Positions 24,195 to 37,740 of a stretch of DNA of 64,000 bases are shown here, one piece after another (the first letter of the stretch is position 1; each line of letters opens with the position of its first letter). This DNA comes from Opeltia flavorubescens. Taxonomy: Eukaryota > Ascomycota > Lecanoromycetes > Teloschistales > Teloschistaceae. The DNA lies in contig KE546979.1 in assembly GCA_000442125.1 (NCBI GenBank), positions 744,001 through 808,000 on the forward strand. The letters run 5' to 3'. Both the position numbers and the translations under genes were made by a program. A model generated the notes under the pieces. That model saw only the letters and a program-made list of their open reading frames with translations. It was not told where the DNA came from and did no database searches.

Positions 24195-24600
24195 TTTTTA
24201 TATAATAGATTTGGCAAATAAAGGGTCCAGTTTATATAAAAAATTAATTTTTACCCGTTTATCTATTGACTACAAGCTGCGTTTAATAAGCGAGGAAAAT
24301 CAAATTTTACCCAGATTTTGCAGTTGAATAACTCGGTTAGTTTCGTGTACAGTAATATACAAAGTAGCTCAGTTTAAAGCGTTTAACGAGCCTATTCTAA
24401 TAGTATAAAAAGTTTAAAATTTAAATAAAAATTGGTGGCGCTACTAGCTATAGAAGATTTGCGCTGGCGATTTTTATTGTACGCTCGCTGAATAAACTAG
24501 TAGGGCTGAATAAACTAGTAGGGCTGAAAAGCCTCGTAGGGCTGAAAAATCTAATAGGGCTAAGAAGTCTAATAGGGCTGAAAAAATAATAATAATTTTT
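24195..24600. other. Low-RIP island with intact CpA/TpG
   Basis: About 400 bp with normal dinucleotides (ttggcaaa, gactacaagctgcg, acccagattttgcagttg, cgtgtacagtaatatac), in strong contrast to the AT-only sequence on both sides. It holds the 18-bp tandem repeat at 24487-24586. It is either single-copy DNA spared by RIP or a later insertion. No complete gene is visible. Confidence 0.65.
24487..24586. repeat. 18-bp tandem repeat, about 5.5 units
   Basis: Units are gctgaataaactagtagg (twice, identical), gctgaaaagcctcgtagg, gctgaaaaatctaatagg, gctaagaagtctaatagg and a partial sixth. The period is six codons. The plus frame 24425-24586 reads hexapeptides LNKLVG, LKSLVG and LRSLIG. The minus frame 24451-24618 reads FSPTSL-type hexapeptides. 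Both are stop-free and both lack ATG, so coding strand, if any, is open. Confidence 0.9.
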
Positions 24601-27600
24601 TTTTAAAAAAAAAAATTTTTAAAAATTATTTAAGGAAGAATAATTAATTTATTTAATTTTTTAATTATTAATTATTTATTTATATTATTTAATAGAAACT
24701 ATTAAATATAATAACTATTATAATTAAATTAAAATACTAAATAAATTAATTATTTCGAATTTTATAATTTTAAAAATTTTAAATTTTAAAAATATTAATT
24801 AAAAGAATATTAGATAAAATTATTATTAATTTAAAATTTTTAAAATTTTTTTTGAAAAAGATTCGAGTTTTTTTAAAAATATATAATAGTATTAATAAAT
24901 ATTATTATTAAAGTCAGTAATAAACTTTAAATATATTATTAAAAATATATTATAGATTTATATAATAAATAATAGTTTTATATAATAAATTAATAATTTA
25001 ATAAATTTAATAATTTTTGAAATATTTATTAGTTATTATTTAATTTTTTTAAAAATAAATTATAATATATTATAGTTTTAATATAAATATATTTTTATTA
25101 AATCGCTAAATTTGAAATAAATTAGTTAGTAGTATATATTATAATATTTCTTTTAATTATAATAATAAAGTTATTACTTTTAATATTAGTATATATAAGC
25201 TAGTATTTTTTTATAACTATTAATATTATAATATTTTATATTATAAATATATTTTTAAATTCTTTCGCTTTTAAAATTTTTAGATTATAGCGATAAACTA
25301 GTTATATTATAACTAGAAAAATAGTTAATTTTTGAATAAAAATATTAGTAAAAGTTTAAAAATTTAATATATTTTTAAATTAAATAATTTATTTAAAATT
25401 TAATAAATATAAAAAATTTAGTATTTTATAAATTTTAATTTCGAATAATATTTAATTATATATTTTAAATATAAAATTATTATTTATAAAATTTTTAAAA
25501 GTTATTAATATTTATAAAAAAATAATAAATTATAATTTAAAATTATTAAATATTATAAAATAAAAGTATAGAATAATTTTAATAATTTATTTAAAATCTT
25601 TTAATAAATTACTAATTTATAAATATTAAATAATAAAATATTTTATATCTATTTTTAATATTTTAAATTATTAATATTATTATTATTTAATTTATTTTTT
25701 ATTATAATTTAAAATTATTATTTATAATATACTTTAATTTAATTTTATTAATTTATTTAATAATTATTTATTTTATTATTTACTGTTTTAAATAACTTTT
25801 TTAAATATATAAATAGTTTTTTTTAAAAATTTATTTATTATTAATATAAAATAGTTATACTTTTTATAAAATTTAAATTAACTAAAAATAATATTAATAA
25901 TAAATATATAAAATAGTTTTATTTGATTTAATACTAATTATATAATTTTATATAAATAATAACAAAATATTTAATTTATTTAATATTATAAATGAAAAAA
26001 ATTAAATTTATAAAATTTTATTAATATATTATATATATATAAAAAATTAATAAAAGAGGTATATATATATAAATAATTAAAATTATTTATTTTATTATAT
26101 ATTAATTAGAATTTTTTTTTTATTATATTTATAAATATTATTAAATATAAATTTTATTTATTATTATTATAATAGAATAGGGCGTTAATAATATAATATA
26201 ATATAATATAATATAATAATAATATTATTATTTAATTTTATATTAATTTAAATTAGTTTTTTAATTATAATTTAATAATTTCTTTAAATATATTTATTAA
26301 TTAATTATTAATAGATTTTAATTAATATTTTTCTTAGATTTATTTAATAATTATTAGTAGAATTTAATTAATATATTTATTAGATTTATTAAAATTAATA
26401 TATTATATAAGTATTTATATTTAATAATTTATTAATTTTTAAATAATATTAATAATTAAATAATTTTTATAATATATTTAAAATAGTATTGACAATTTTA
26501 AATTTATAGCGGATATTAAATTTAAAATATTAAAAATATTCGAAATTTTATATAAAATAAAAATTAAATTTTTTTATAAATATTATATTTAAGCTAATTT
26601 AATAAAAAATATTAATTATTATAAAATAATTTTATAAATAATAATAATTTAAATAATTATTTTTTTTTATATAATAAATCTTTTTTATTATTTAAATAAT
26701 ATTTATAATTTTTAATTCTATAAATTTATAATATATTCTAATATTTAATAATAAACGGTTAAAAAATAAAATTAATTATTTAAATTTCTATTTAAACTTT
26801 TTATTTATTTTATATATAATTTTATTTAATTTATAATAAATAAAAGTTATAAAATAAAATTTTTTATTATTATTTAAATTTATATATAATATTAAGTTTT
26901 TAATAAAATAAATTAGAATTAATAATAATAAAAAAAGTTTTAATAAATAGTAAAATATATTAAATTTTTTAAAAATAAATACTATTAATAAATTTTAAAT
27001 AATAGTTTTTTTTTAAATATTATTTTTAATAATAATATCGCGGTTTATATAAATTTTATACTTTTAAAATAATTTAATAATTATTTTATAACTATTAATA
27101 TATTATTAAAAGTAATTTTTCAAATTAAAATATTACTTTAGCTATTAAATTAATATTATACAATTGAATATATTATATATTTGAATATATTATATAATTA
27201 GATATATTATTTAATAGTAATTATTATTATATCGATAAAACGGGAATAATATTTTTAACGCTAATTTTCTGCCTAGAGTTAAAAAGCTTAAAATTTATAA
27301 ATCCTATTCTATAATATCTAAAGCTAAATCGATTTAGTCTAAAGTTTATTTTAAGTTAATATAACTTTTTATAATATAATTTTCGTATTATTAAAAATTT
27401 ATTTCTAATAATTTTTATTATTACTATTATTAATAATTTTTAACCGACGAATTAATTTTTTTTTATAATATTTAACGCGAATATTAGTATTAAAAACTTT
27501 AATATTTTATTTTTTCTTAATATTTTTAGAATTTACTAGGTTATTTATACTAAAAAATCTAAAATAAATACTATAAATACTATATAATCGGTTTATTTCT

Positions 27601-30600
27601 TTTATATATTAAATTTTAATAATATTATTAATTAAAATACTAGTAATAAAATTATTAATCTATAATATCTAATTATTAATTCTACTTTTATTAAATATAA
27701 CTATTATAATATTAAAAAGTTTTTATCCGCAAGTTTAAATAGTTAGAACTTTTTAAATAATATATATTCTAACCTATTTAAATTTTATACTAGTTAATTA
27801 TTTTAGAAAATTATAAACTAATTTTTATATTAATTTTATTTTTTTTTTTAAAAATTTTTTAATACGTTTTCTATATTTAAATATTTAATTATATATTTTA
27901 TTATATTTAAATATATAAAAAATAAAATATTTATTAATAGTATTATTTTTAATAATATATTATAATTTTTAAATATTATCTAGATTAATAGCTTTATAGA
28001 ACTTATTATATTTTATATTAAAAGAAAATTTATATTTAAAATAAAATAAAATAAAAATATATATATTATTTGTTATATTTTATAATTATTTATAATTAAA
28101 TATTATTTACTAGTTTTCTATTAATTTAAATAATATTTTTATATATAAAATATATTTATAATTAACTTTTACTTTATTAAATAATATTTTTAAATATATT
28201 TACTACTATTATTATCTAGTTATATAAATTATATTTCCGGAATAAAAAAGTTATTTAGATTAAAAAAGTCTAGTAATATTTTATATAACCGTATTTTTAT
28301 ATCCGATCTAGTTTTTTTAGCTAGTAAACTATTTTATAATAATTTATTAAACGTTTTTATTAAATATAAATCTAAAAGTATTTTTTTTAAAAAATATATA
28401 TTATAATTAAAAATACTATTATTTATTAAAAATCTTTTTTTGAATTTATACTAACCTAATATAATAAAATTATTAATATAGTTATTTTATTAATTTTATA
28501 GTAGTATTTTTTTATATTTATTATTATTATTTACTTCGAAATTTTAAACGGCTTTTATATAAATATAAATAATTATATATTTTATTTTTTTTTTATTTTA
28601 CTCTAATTATATTTAATAATAAATTTTGTATATATTTATTTTATATTATTAAATAATATAAAATATATAATTAGAGTTTTACTTTTAATTATAGTATATT
28701 TATATATAATTTCTTTTTTATTCGCTATAGTAGCGAAATAAGCGATAGTATAATAAATTATTAAAAATATTAAATAAATTATACTAGATTAAAATAGATT
28801 AAAAAGCTTTTTTATAATTAATAAAAAATTAAAATTTTTATCGATTATTTAATAGTAAAATTTAATAATTATATTAATAATAATATTTATATTAAATATT
28901 ATAGATTATATTCTAGTTTTAATATTATTATATAATAAAAATATAATATAAAATTCGTTTCTATAATATACTAGCGGATTATTTAGATTATTAAATATAA
29001 AGGTATATTTATAAAATAGTTTAATCGCTAGAATATAAATATTATTAATATTAATAAACTAGTAGTATAATATTATTAATATTTTAATTTTAGGTATTAT
29101 ATAAAATTAAAATACGCCTATAATATTATAGAATTTATTCCTATTAATTATAGCTTTATATTTATTAATTTAGAAAAATATATTTTATATATTTTAAAAA
29201 ATTTCGGTATTTTATTAATATTATTACTATATTTATAGTTTAATCTAATTTTTTTAGAATAGTAATTTTATACCTCGTCTATTATTTTTTTAAAATCGAT
29301 TAAATTATAATCGAACTAAAGTATATATTATTATTTTTTATTTTTATTAAATATTAATACTATTAAATATAATTTAACCTTTTTTATTATAATATTATAT
29401 CTAAATAAAAACTTTTTTTTATAATATTAATAATATTTAAAGTCCTTTTAAAACTATTTATTATATTTATATTATTATTTAAATTCCGCCTTTAATTTAT
29501 AATCCGATTTATAAATCTAGATTTTTTTATAATTATCGCGTTTATTAATAATTATTAAATAATAAAATATTATTGGTTTATTTAAATTGTTTAATAATAT
29601 TATATTATTCAAAAAATATATTAAAAATAATAATATTTAAATTTAAAACTATTATTTATAAATTAAAAAAAATTATTTTTAATATAATAAAATTTAATTA
29701 ATAGCCCGCTAATATAAATAAAAAACAGATTTAATTATACTTTAAAAATATATAAATAGTTAATTAATATACTATATATAGATATTTAAAATTATATTAT
29801 TATATTTTGTATTTTTTTAAAAGCGTTAATAGAATTATTATTATAAATAATCCGTTTTTAATTAATATAAAATATTTGTATTTTTTTTAAATAGTTATAT
29901 TATTAGTTAAATATATATTATTAGTATATAATATTAAAAAAGGTTATTATATATTATATAATATTTTATTACTCTAGAAATTTTATAGAATTAAAATTAT
30001 TTTTAATACTATTTTAAATATTAATATATTAAAAAATATTTATAAAAAGCATTTAATCGATATTAAAAAGTTTTTATAAATAAATATACTAATATATAAC
30101 AAACGACTTTATATATAATATATAATATTATAATTAAATTTATTTTAATTATATATAATAAAAGAAAAAAAAATTAAAAAAAAAATAAAATTTAAAAAAA
30201 ATACTAGCTTTTAAATAATAGAGGTTTAAAATAAAAAACGAATATATTATAATTTTATTTATAGTTAAATTTTTATTAAAATTTATTTAATATTTAAACG
30301 CGATTAAAATAAATTAAAAGAAAAATATAAAATTTAATATATTTTTAATATATTTTTTATTAATTATAGTTTATTTAAAATATTTTTTTAATTAATATTA
30401 AAAATAATAATTTTATATTTTTTTAAATAATTTAATTATTTTTATTTATATTTATTACTAGTTTATCTTTTAATTTATTATATTAACGGTATTTTTAATT
30501 ATAAATATTAATAGCTTTAATAAATATATAAAATAGTATATATAAAATAATATTTTTCGTTTTATAGCCTTTAATATTTTATATATTCGCTTATTTTTTA

Positions 30601-32031
30601 AAATTAAAAATATTAAATTTCCGAATTAGTAGTAAATATAATATTATTAATAGGATTTTAATTAATTATTTTTATTTTTTAAATATATTTTATATAATTC
30701 GCCTTATATTATATAGTTTAATAATAAAGTTTAATAAATATTTATTTATTTTAAATTTTATATAATATATTAGTTTAAAAATAATATTAAATTTATTTTT
30801 AATAATAAATTTAAAGCGATTTTATATAATAATATATATATCTATTTTTAATATATTATAATTCTATTAGAATATAAAACTATAATATATAATAGTATAT
30901 TGAATATTTTAACGCGTATAAATAAACTAAAATAGAGATTTAATCGTTTATATAAAAATAAAAAAATTTAATATTAAAAAAAATTTATTATAATCTATTT
31001 AATATATATAATCTAAAAAAACTTTTTAATAATATTAAAAATAAAAATTTAAAATATATTAGCGATAAATAGTATAAAAAGTTATTTAAAATAGTAATTT
31101 TTTTATATTTTTTATATAAAAAAACAGTATAAATTTAAAAAATAAAAATTTATAATTAATATCTATAATTTATAATAAATGTTTTATTTTAATTAAAATA
31201 ATATATTATTAATCTAATAAAATTTTTCTCGTATTATATTATAAAATATCTATTATATTTTTTAATTTTTTTAATATATTTTTATTAGTATTAAATATAA
31301 ATTAATAGAATTTTTATTAATTTTTAATAAAAATTTAAATTAATTTTATTCTAAAATTTAAACCGATTTTTATAATATATTTAAACTAAATTTTATAAAA
31401 TATTTAAACTAATTTTTATAAAAGAATTTAAACCGTTTTTTTTTTAAATTTAAACCGATTTTTATAAAATATTTAAACTAATTTTTATAGAATATTTAAG
31501 TTAATTTTTATAAAAAAAATTAAGCCGTTTTTTTTTAAAATTTAAGCCGATTGTTATAGAATATTTAAACCGATATTTTTTTAAAAATTAGATTAAAATT
31601 AAATCGCTTTATTAAAATTAAAATATAGATAATAATTTATTATAATTTTTATAGAAAAAGGTTTTAAAATACGGTTATAATAAATTTTTTAGTTTATAAT
31701 AATTATATAAATTAAATAAATTATATAATTCTAGATAATAGTATTAAAATAATTATATATAGAAAAAAACTACTATTCAATTATATTTTAATTTAAAATT
31801 ATTTATTTAAAATTTTTTTTATATTAAATATAAATATTACTAATAATTATATAACTTTTACTTTTTAATATAAATTGGATATATATTATTATTATTATCT
31901 ATAAATATTTCAATTTAATATAATACTTTTTATTTTTCTATTAATTTTTATATATATTTTTTTTAATAATATTATAAATATTATAATTGTTTTTTTCTAT
32001 TTAAATTTTTTTAAAATTCTATTAGCGTTAG
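24601..32031. other. RIP-burnt tract without recognisable genes
   Basis: 7.4 kb of extreme A+T with only scattered CG. A few stretches (for example 28700-29300) read as long TAA/TAG-broken frames but match no domain I can name. It contains an ATATA-type microsatellite at about 26188-26217 and a 23-bp minisatellite at 31357-31582. It is the left-hand host of the LTR element that begins at 32037. Confidence 0.6.
31357..31582. repeat. 23-bp minisatellite, about 10 units
   Basis: Units of the form tttaaaccgatttttataaaata, alternating between forms with accga and actaa and two short units with a T-run. The period is not a multiple of three, so it is probably non-coding. It lies about 450 bp left of the chromovirus LTR. 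Confidence 0.85.
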
Positions 32032-32036
32032 TTATC

Positions 32037-32336
32037 TAGTATAAAAGAATACTTATTACGGTTAATAATAATCTAGTTTATTATAATATTATAGAGCTAT
32101 TATATAGCTTTAATTAAAATATTATATCGCTATATTATACTAATAAAAAAAGAGGCTTATATAATTAAAGGAATTTTTTTTAAAGTTTATAGCGCTCTAG
32201 ATATTAATATATATATATTTTCTATATATAGCTCTATATATATAATAGTAAAATATTCGATTATTCTTTATATATTTATATAATTTCTATAGTATTAAAT
32301 TCTTTTTATACTTTAATATTTCTACTTTTTATAAAA
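32037..32336 (+). repeat. 5' LTR of the chromovirus
   Basis: About 300 bp. It shares with 39441-39720 the blocks ataatctagtttattataatattat, gattaatatatatatatttt-type sequence and tatatagctytatatata, and ends ctttttata. The two copies differ mostly by transitions and small gaps. The first bases (tagtataaaag) are slightly degraded relative to the 3' copy. Confidence 0.85.
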
Positions 32337-34079
32337 AGCAGTTTAACTATATTATAAAGCTATAATACGAGGTAATAATAGTAATACTATATTTATAACT
32401 AGATTATAACTATTAATAAATACAGTTATATTATAAAATAACGGTATAAATAAACTTATTAGCGATATTTTAAATATAAAAATTCGAGCCTTTAAAATAA
32501 AACGAGCTTTAATTTATTAATAAAGAAGGTTAGAAATATTAAAAATCGAAAAGGAATTAGAATTCCTAAAGCTATTTATTATTATATATCGATAATAAAT
32601 TTTTAAAACCCTAATTAATAATTTTAAATAAATTAAAAAATAGAAAATAAATAAAAAATTAAAGTTAAAAATTTCTAACTCTATTTAATAAAAATATAAA
32701 AATTATATAAAATATATACTATTTAAATACGAATATAAATATATTTTTAAAATTTTTTTAATTATATATAAAATAAAAGATTTAAAAATTTTATTTAATA
32801 TAAATTATTTTAATTATCGTTTAGTAAATATATAGGATTAAATTAAAAAAGCGATTTTAAATACTAGATTTAAAATAATTTAAATAAAATAATTAAAACT
32901 TCTATTAAATTAATTCGATTTTTAAATTATCCGCGGTTCTAAAATAATATTATAAAATTTTAACACGAAATATTATAATAGATAAAATATTTTTTTATTT
33001 ATTAAATATTTAAAAAAGTTTAAAAATTAAATAAAAAAATTTTTAATAGATTATATTCGGGTAAATATTCTAAAAAACGCTTTTTAAAGTAGTATAGCTA
33101 ATAAAATATTTAAAATATTTAATTTTTTAAAGATTTATTAGAGGATTATTAATTAAGTAATTAAAATTAAATCGGTTTAATTATAATATTAAACGTATAT
33201 TAATTATAGTAATATAAATACTAAAATATTAAATTTTAAAACCTATAAAAGTAATTAAAAAAATTAAAATCTATTTAATATTACTATACTAGTAATTAAC
33301 GCGAATATATTAACGATTAGTTATAAAGGTTATAAAAACTAGTATAATCTTTAAAAATATAGTTTAGATAATAGCCGCGGATTTTATAAAAATAGCGATA
33401 TATTAATAATAATTATCTATTAAAAATATAGTAGAAAAGATTATAAAAAACTCGATTACTTTTATAAAAATAAAGAAAAAAAAATAAAATCTAGTAGATA
33501 TTACTTTTATACTATTAGGTCGCTAGTAAATAAAATTACGGATATTTTATCTAATTATAAATATAACTATTTAAAAAAAAAATNGAAAATTAAATTAATT
33601 ATATTTATTAATTATAATATAAGTCTAAATTCTATATTATAATATTATATAAAAAAGCTAAAATTATATAATAGCTATAATATTAAAGCGCTGGTTAGAA
33701 TATTAAATAGTATAAACTTATTTTATTTTTAAAAATATAAACTTCTAATTAACTTTATTAATTTAAAAAAAGAATCTAAAATAATAATAAATAAATATAT
33801 TAAAACGTATATTAAATTTTTTAATATTATATTTATTATTTTATAATTATATCGATATAATCTAGATATTAACTAGATATATATACGATAAATATTACGC
33901 GATTCTAGCGTTATTCTAATAGGAATAGATATTAAACTAATCCCGGCTAAAAAATTAAAATATCTACTAGAAATAAAAGAAAATCAAACGGTTATATCTT
34001 TTTAATATAAAGCTATATAATAAAAATAATATAATCGCTTTATATAAGGCTAAAAAAATAATTTTACCTAAAAAATACG

Positions 34080-37000
34080 CTAATTTAAAAAGAATTTATA
34101 ATTTTTAAAAAGCTAATAAATTTTTTAAATATTTTATAAATAATTATATTTTTAAAATAATAGATAATCTATTATTTAAACTTTTATATAATTTTTTAAT
34201 TATTAAATTAAAGGTTTTAGAAACCTATATTAACGAAAACCTAATAAAAGGGTTTATTTATTATTTAATATCGCGAGCTAATATTTTAATTATATTTGTA
34301 AAAAAAAACGGTAGTTTTTATTTTTATATCGATTATTAGAGGCTAAACTAGATTATTATTAAAAACTAATATTTTTTTTTCTTAATATTAAAAGCTTTAA
34401 ATAGGCTATATAAAATAATAATTTTTACTCGTTTAAATATCCGGAATATCTATTATTATATTAGAATCCGGAAGAATAATAAATAAAAAATAATATTTTA
34501 TATTTATTATAATTATTTTAAATATTATATTATATTATTTAATTTAATAAATATCTCGGTTATCTTTTAAATATATATTAATAATATTTTTAAAATTTTT
34601 CTAGATTTATTTATTATAGTTTATATAAATAATTAACTTATTTATTTAAAAAACGAAATCGAATATCCGATATATATAAAAGGTTTTTATAAAATTATTA
34701 TAATATAGATTATATATTAAATTAAAAAAGTATTTATTTAATATATATAAAATTAGATTTATAAAGTTTATTATTTATTTTAATAGTATTATAATAAAAA
34801 AGTTTTATATTAAATATATAAGGAATTAAATTCTTTTAAAATTATATTATAATATAGAGTATTTTTTTAAATTCGTAAACTTTTATTAATATTTTATTAA
34901 AATATTCTCGCGAGTAGTACTATTATTAATATCGTTATTAAAAAGCGATAATAAAAAAAAATTTAATATTAGATTTATTTTAATTAAAAAAGTAGTTAAT
35001 ATATTTAAAATATTAAAAAAATACTTTATAATAATATTTATTCTATAATAATTTAATTATATACTTTAAATTTATATTAAAACCGATACTTTAAAATATA
35101 CTATTATAATAATTATTTCGTAATTTTTTAATATAAATATATAAACCCGTTAATATTTTATTACTTATTAGTCCCGTAAAAAAATAATAATAGAATATAA
35201 CTATAATATCGGAAATTTCGAAATATTAATTATTATTTATATTTATAAATAGTAGCGATATTATATTAAAAGAACTTTTTATAAAATAAAAGTTATTATT
35301 AATTACGCGAACTTTTATAATTTTTTTATAAAAAAGGAGCTAAGTTATAAAAATATTAGATAATAAAAATAACTAATTAAACTAGATTTAAATTTAAAAT
35401 ATAATTTAAATAAATTAAATTCTATTAATATAATATTATAAAAAAACGACTATAAAATATTTAAAGTCTATACTATTTTTAATATTTTAAATTAGAAGTA
35501 TATCTATTTAATTCTATATTTTAAAAAATTTTCGAAAAATTTTAAAGAAAATATAAAACTAATTATAGATCTTTTAAAAATTTAGCGCTACCTATTTAAA
35601 ATTTTTATAAAATAAAATAGAGATAAATTTAAAAACTTATAAAAGATTTTAAATAATATTAGAAAATCGCTAGAAAATAATAAAAAGAGCTATTTTAAAA
35701 ATTAAATATTATTAAATAATTTTAAAAATATTTAAAAAAACTTTTAAAAGTTATTTAAAAATATTAAAACCGCTAATAAAAATATTTAAAAAATAATAGT
35801 AATACGTTATATAATAAAAAAAACGAAGGCTAATATTTTTAATAAAAAAGTCGAACTTTTAAATAATACCTTTAAATACGAATTTTTAATAAAAGGTCGC
35901 GTATTTTATACCTATATAGAAAAGCGCGATAATAATATATCGTTTATACCTTTTTATAATTAAAAAATACTTTTAATATTAATAAATAAAAAATAAAAAC
36001 GTTTTAAAAAACGATATAAAAATATTAATTCTGTTTTTTATAATTAAAAAAAATTTTTTAAAGTAAAAAAAAGATAGATATTAATAAAAATTTATAGTTT
36101 TAAAGTATATAAAAAATTAAAAGTTTTTATAAACCCGATACTACTATATATAATAATATTTAGTCGATTTTTTAAAATAATTTTAATAATTTTAAAAACC
36201 TATAATTAAGACGATAAATTGTTAAAAAAGCGGCTTTAGAAAATATATATAATATACTCCCGCTATTTTTCTACCGTATTATAGAAGGGTTTTAAAAGTT
36301 TAATAATATAATTAAAAAATTAATATTTTTAAAAAGAAAATCGTTTAATAATTCGTTAAATATTTATATAAAATTAAAATAATTTAATAAAAACTATAAA
36401 TAGTATTAGAATTAAAAATTACTTTATTATAATAAAAAATAGTATTTATTTTTTAATATAATTAAATAAAAAGCTTTTAAATATAATTATAATAATTTTA
36501 TAGTAAATTACTTCGATTATAAAAAAATATTAGAATTTATTTATTAAAAATACTTTTAATTAAATATAATAAAAGATATTTATAATATATATTATTAAAT
36601 AAAATCTATAAAATATAAATTATATAGTAAAATATAACTATTAAAAACTTTTTTAAAACTATTTAACGATTTAATTATAGATTTTATTATTAATTTATTT
36701 TTATATAAACGCTTCCTTGTTATATATAATTCGATTTTTATAATAGTCGACTGCTATATAAAATTTATTATATATATTTTATACTAAATAACTATAATTA
36801 TAAAAAAGCTAGCGGATATTTTTATTAATAAAATAAATAACTATTATAATATTTTTAAATCGCTAATCTTTAATTAAAAAAATTTTTTTATTTTATAATT
36901 TTAGTTTACTTTTTATTACTATTTAAAAATTAAATATTATTTAAATATTATTTTCTATTTATAAACTATTAAATAAATTAAATAATAAAATTAAATTTTA

Positions 37001-37150
37001 AAATATTTTTTAAAAAGCTTTATTAATTATAATTAGAATAATTAAAATAAATAGCTATTTTTTATAGAATTTACGTATAATAATAGTAAATATACTTATA
37101 CTAGTATAATATCGTTTTTTACTACTATTAATAAATATTTTAATTTAAAA
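34080..37150 (+). pseudogene. Chromovirus pol remnant: RT, RNase H, integrase
   Basis: A single frame (phase of 34310, 34619 and 36680) runs about 3 kb with RIP stops but no frameshift. RT: KLKVLETYINENLIKGFI, then FVKKNGSF-YIDY and IRIRKNN. The YLDD active site reads Y-I-N-N at 34622-34633, both aspartates changed to Asn (GAT to AAT). RNase H: the tether region around 35150-35400 retains SEISKY and FIIFL-type blocks matching the usual order. Integrase: first catalytic Asp kept at 36680-36682 (IIDFI), second Asp changed to Asn at 36872-36874, Glu changed to Lys at 36980-36982. Spacing is 64 then 36 codons, the D,D-35-E pattern. Also recognisable is FTYNNSKY after 37065. Certainly non-functional. 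Confidence 0.85.
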
Positions 37151-37569
37151 AATAATATTTAAATCGATAATATTAAAAGTAATATATTTAAAACGCGTTA
37201 ATATACCGAAAAATATATATATATATATATATTTAGTTTAAAAGCTAATAGAAAATAATAATAAAAAAATAATTTAAATATTATAATTAAAAGTATTCCG
37301 TAAAATCTTTTATTATTAGTAATATAATATAATTAAATAAGCGTAATATTAAAATAAAAAAGTTATTAAAAAAACTAGATTATAAATTTTATAAATTTTT
37401 TAAAATAATAAAACTAGTAAATTTATAATTATATTATTTAGAACTTCTAATATTAATAGATTATATTTATTTTATTTTTTATATTTTTTTTCTCGAGCTA
37501 TATATAATAGTAAAAGAAAAAGATAAAAAAAATCTATTACTTCTATTTATTAATAATAAAAAATAATAT

Positions 37570-37740
37570 AAAATCGAAAAAGTACTAAATTTAAAATAGT
37601 ACTATAAAAAATTATAATATTTAGTAAAATAATTTAGTTATAGCTTTAAAAATAATAGCTAGCTTAATATTAAAAAAATTATAAAAGCTAGTAAATATAT
37701 AAAGGACTTCTATTATATATATTTTAAAAAATTTTTAAAT
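37570..37740 (+). pseudogene. Integrase C-terminal chromodomain remnant
   Basis: Reads KIEKVLNLK-x-YYKKL-x-YLVK-x-FSYSF and then NIKKIIKASKYIKDFY, with TAG/TAA at the conserved Trp and Gln positions. This matches the chromodomain pattern YLVKWxGY...W. Its phase (37573) differs by one from the integrase core, so a net frameshift or indel lies between about 37110 and 37570. A chromodomain places the element among the chromoviruses, whose integrases target marked chromatin. Confidence 0.75.

Noticed and set aside
31357-31582. Regular 23-bp repeat as a CRISPR-like array
   Set aside because: Units abut with no unique spacers, and the genome context is fungal. It is a plain minisatellite.
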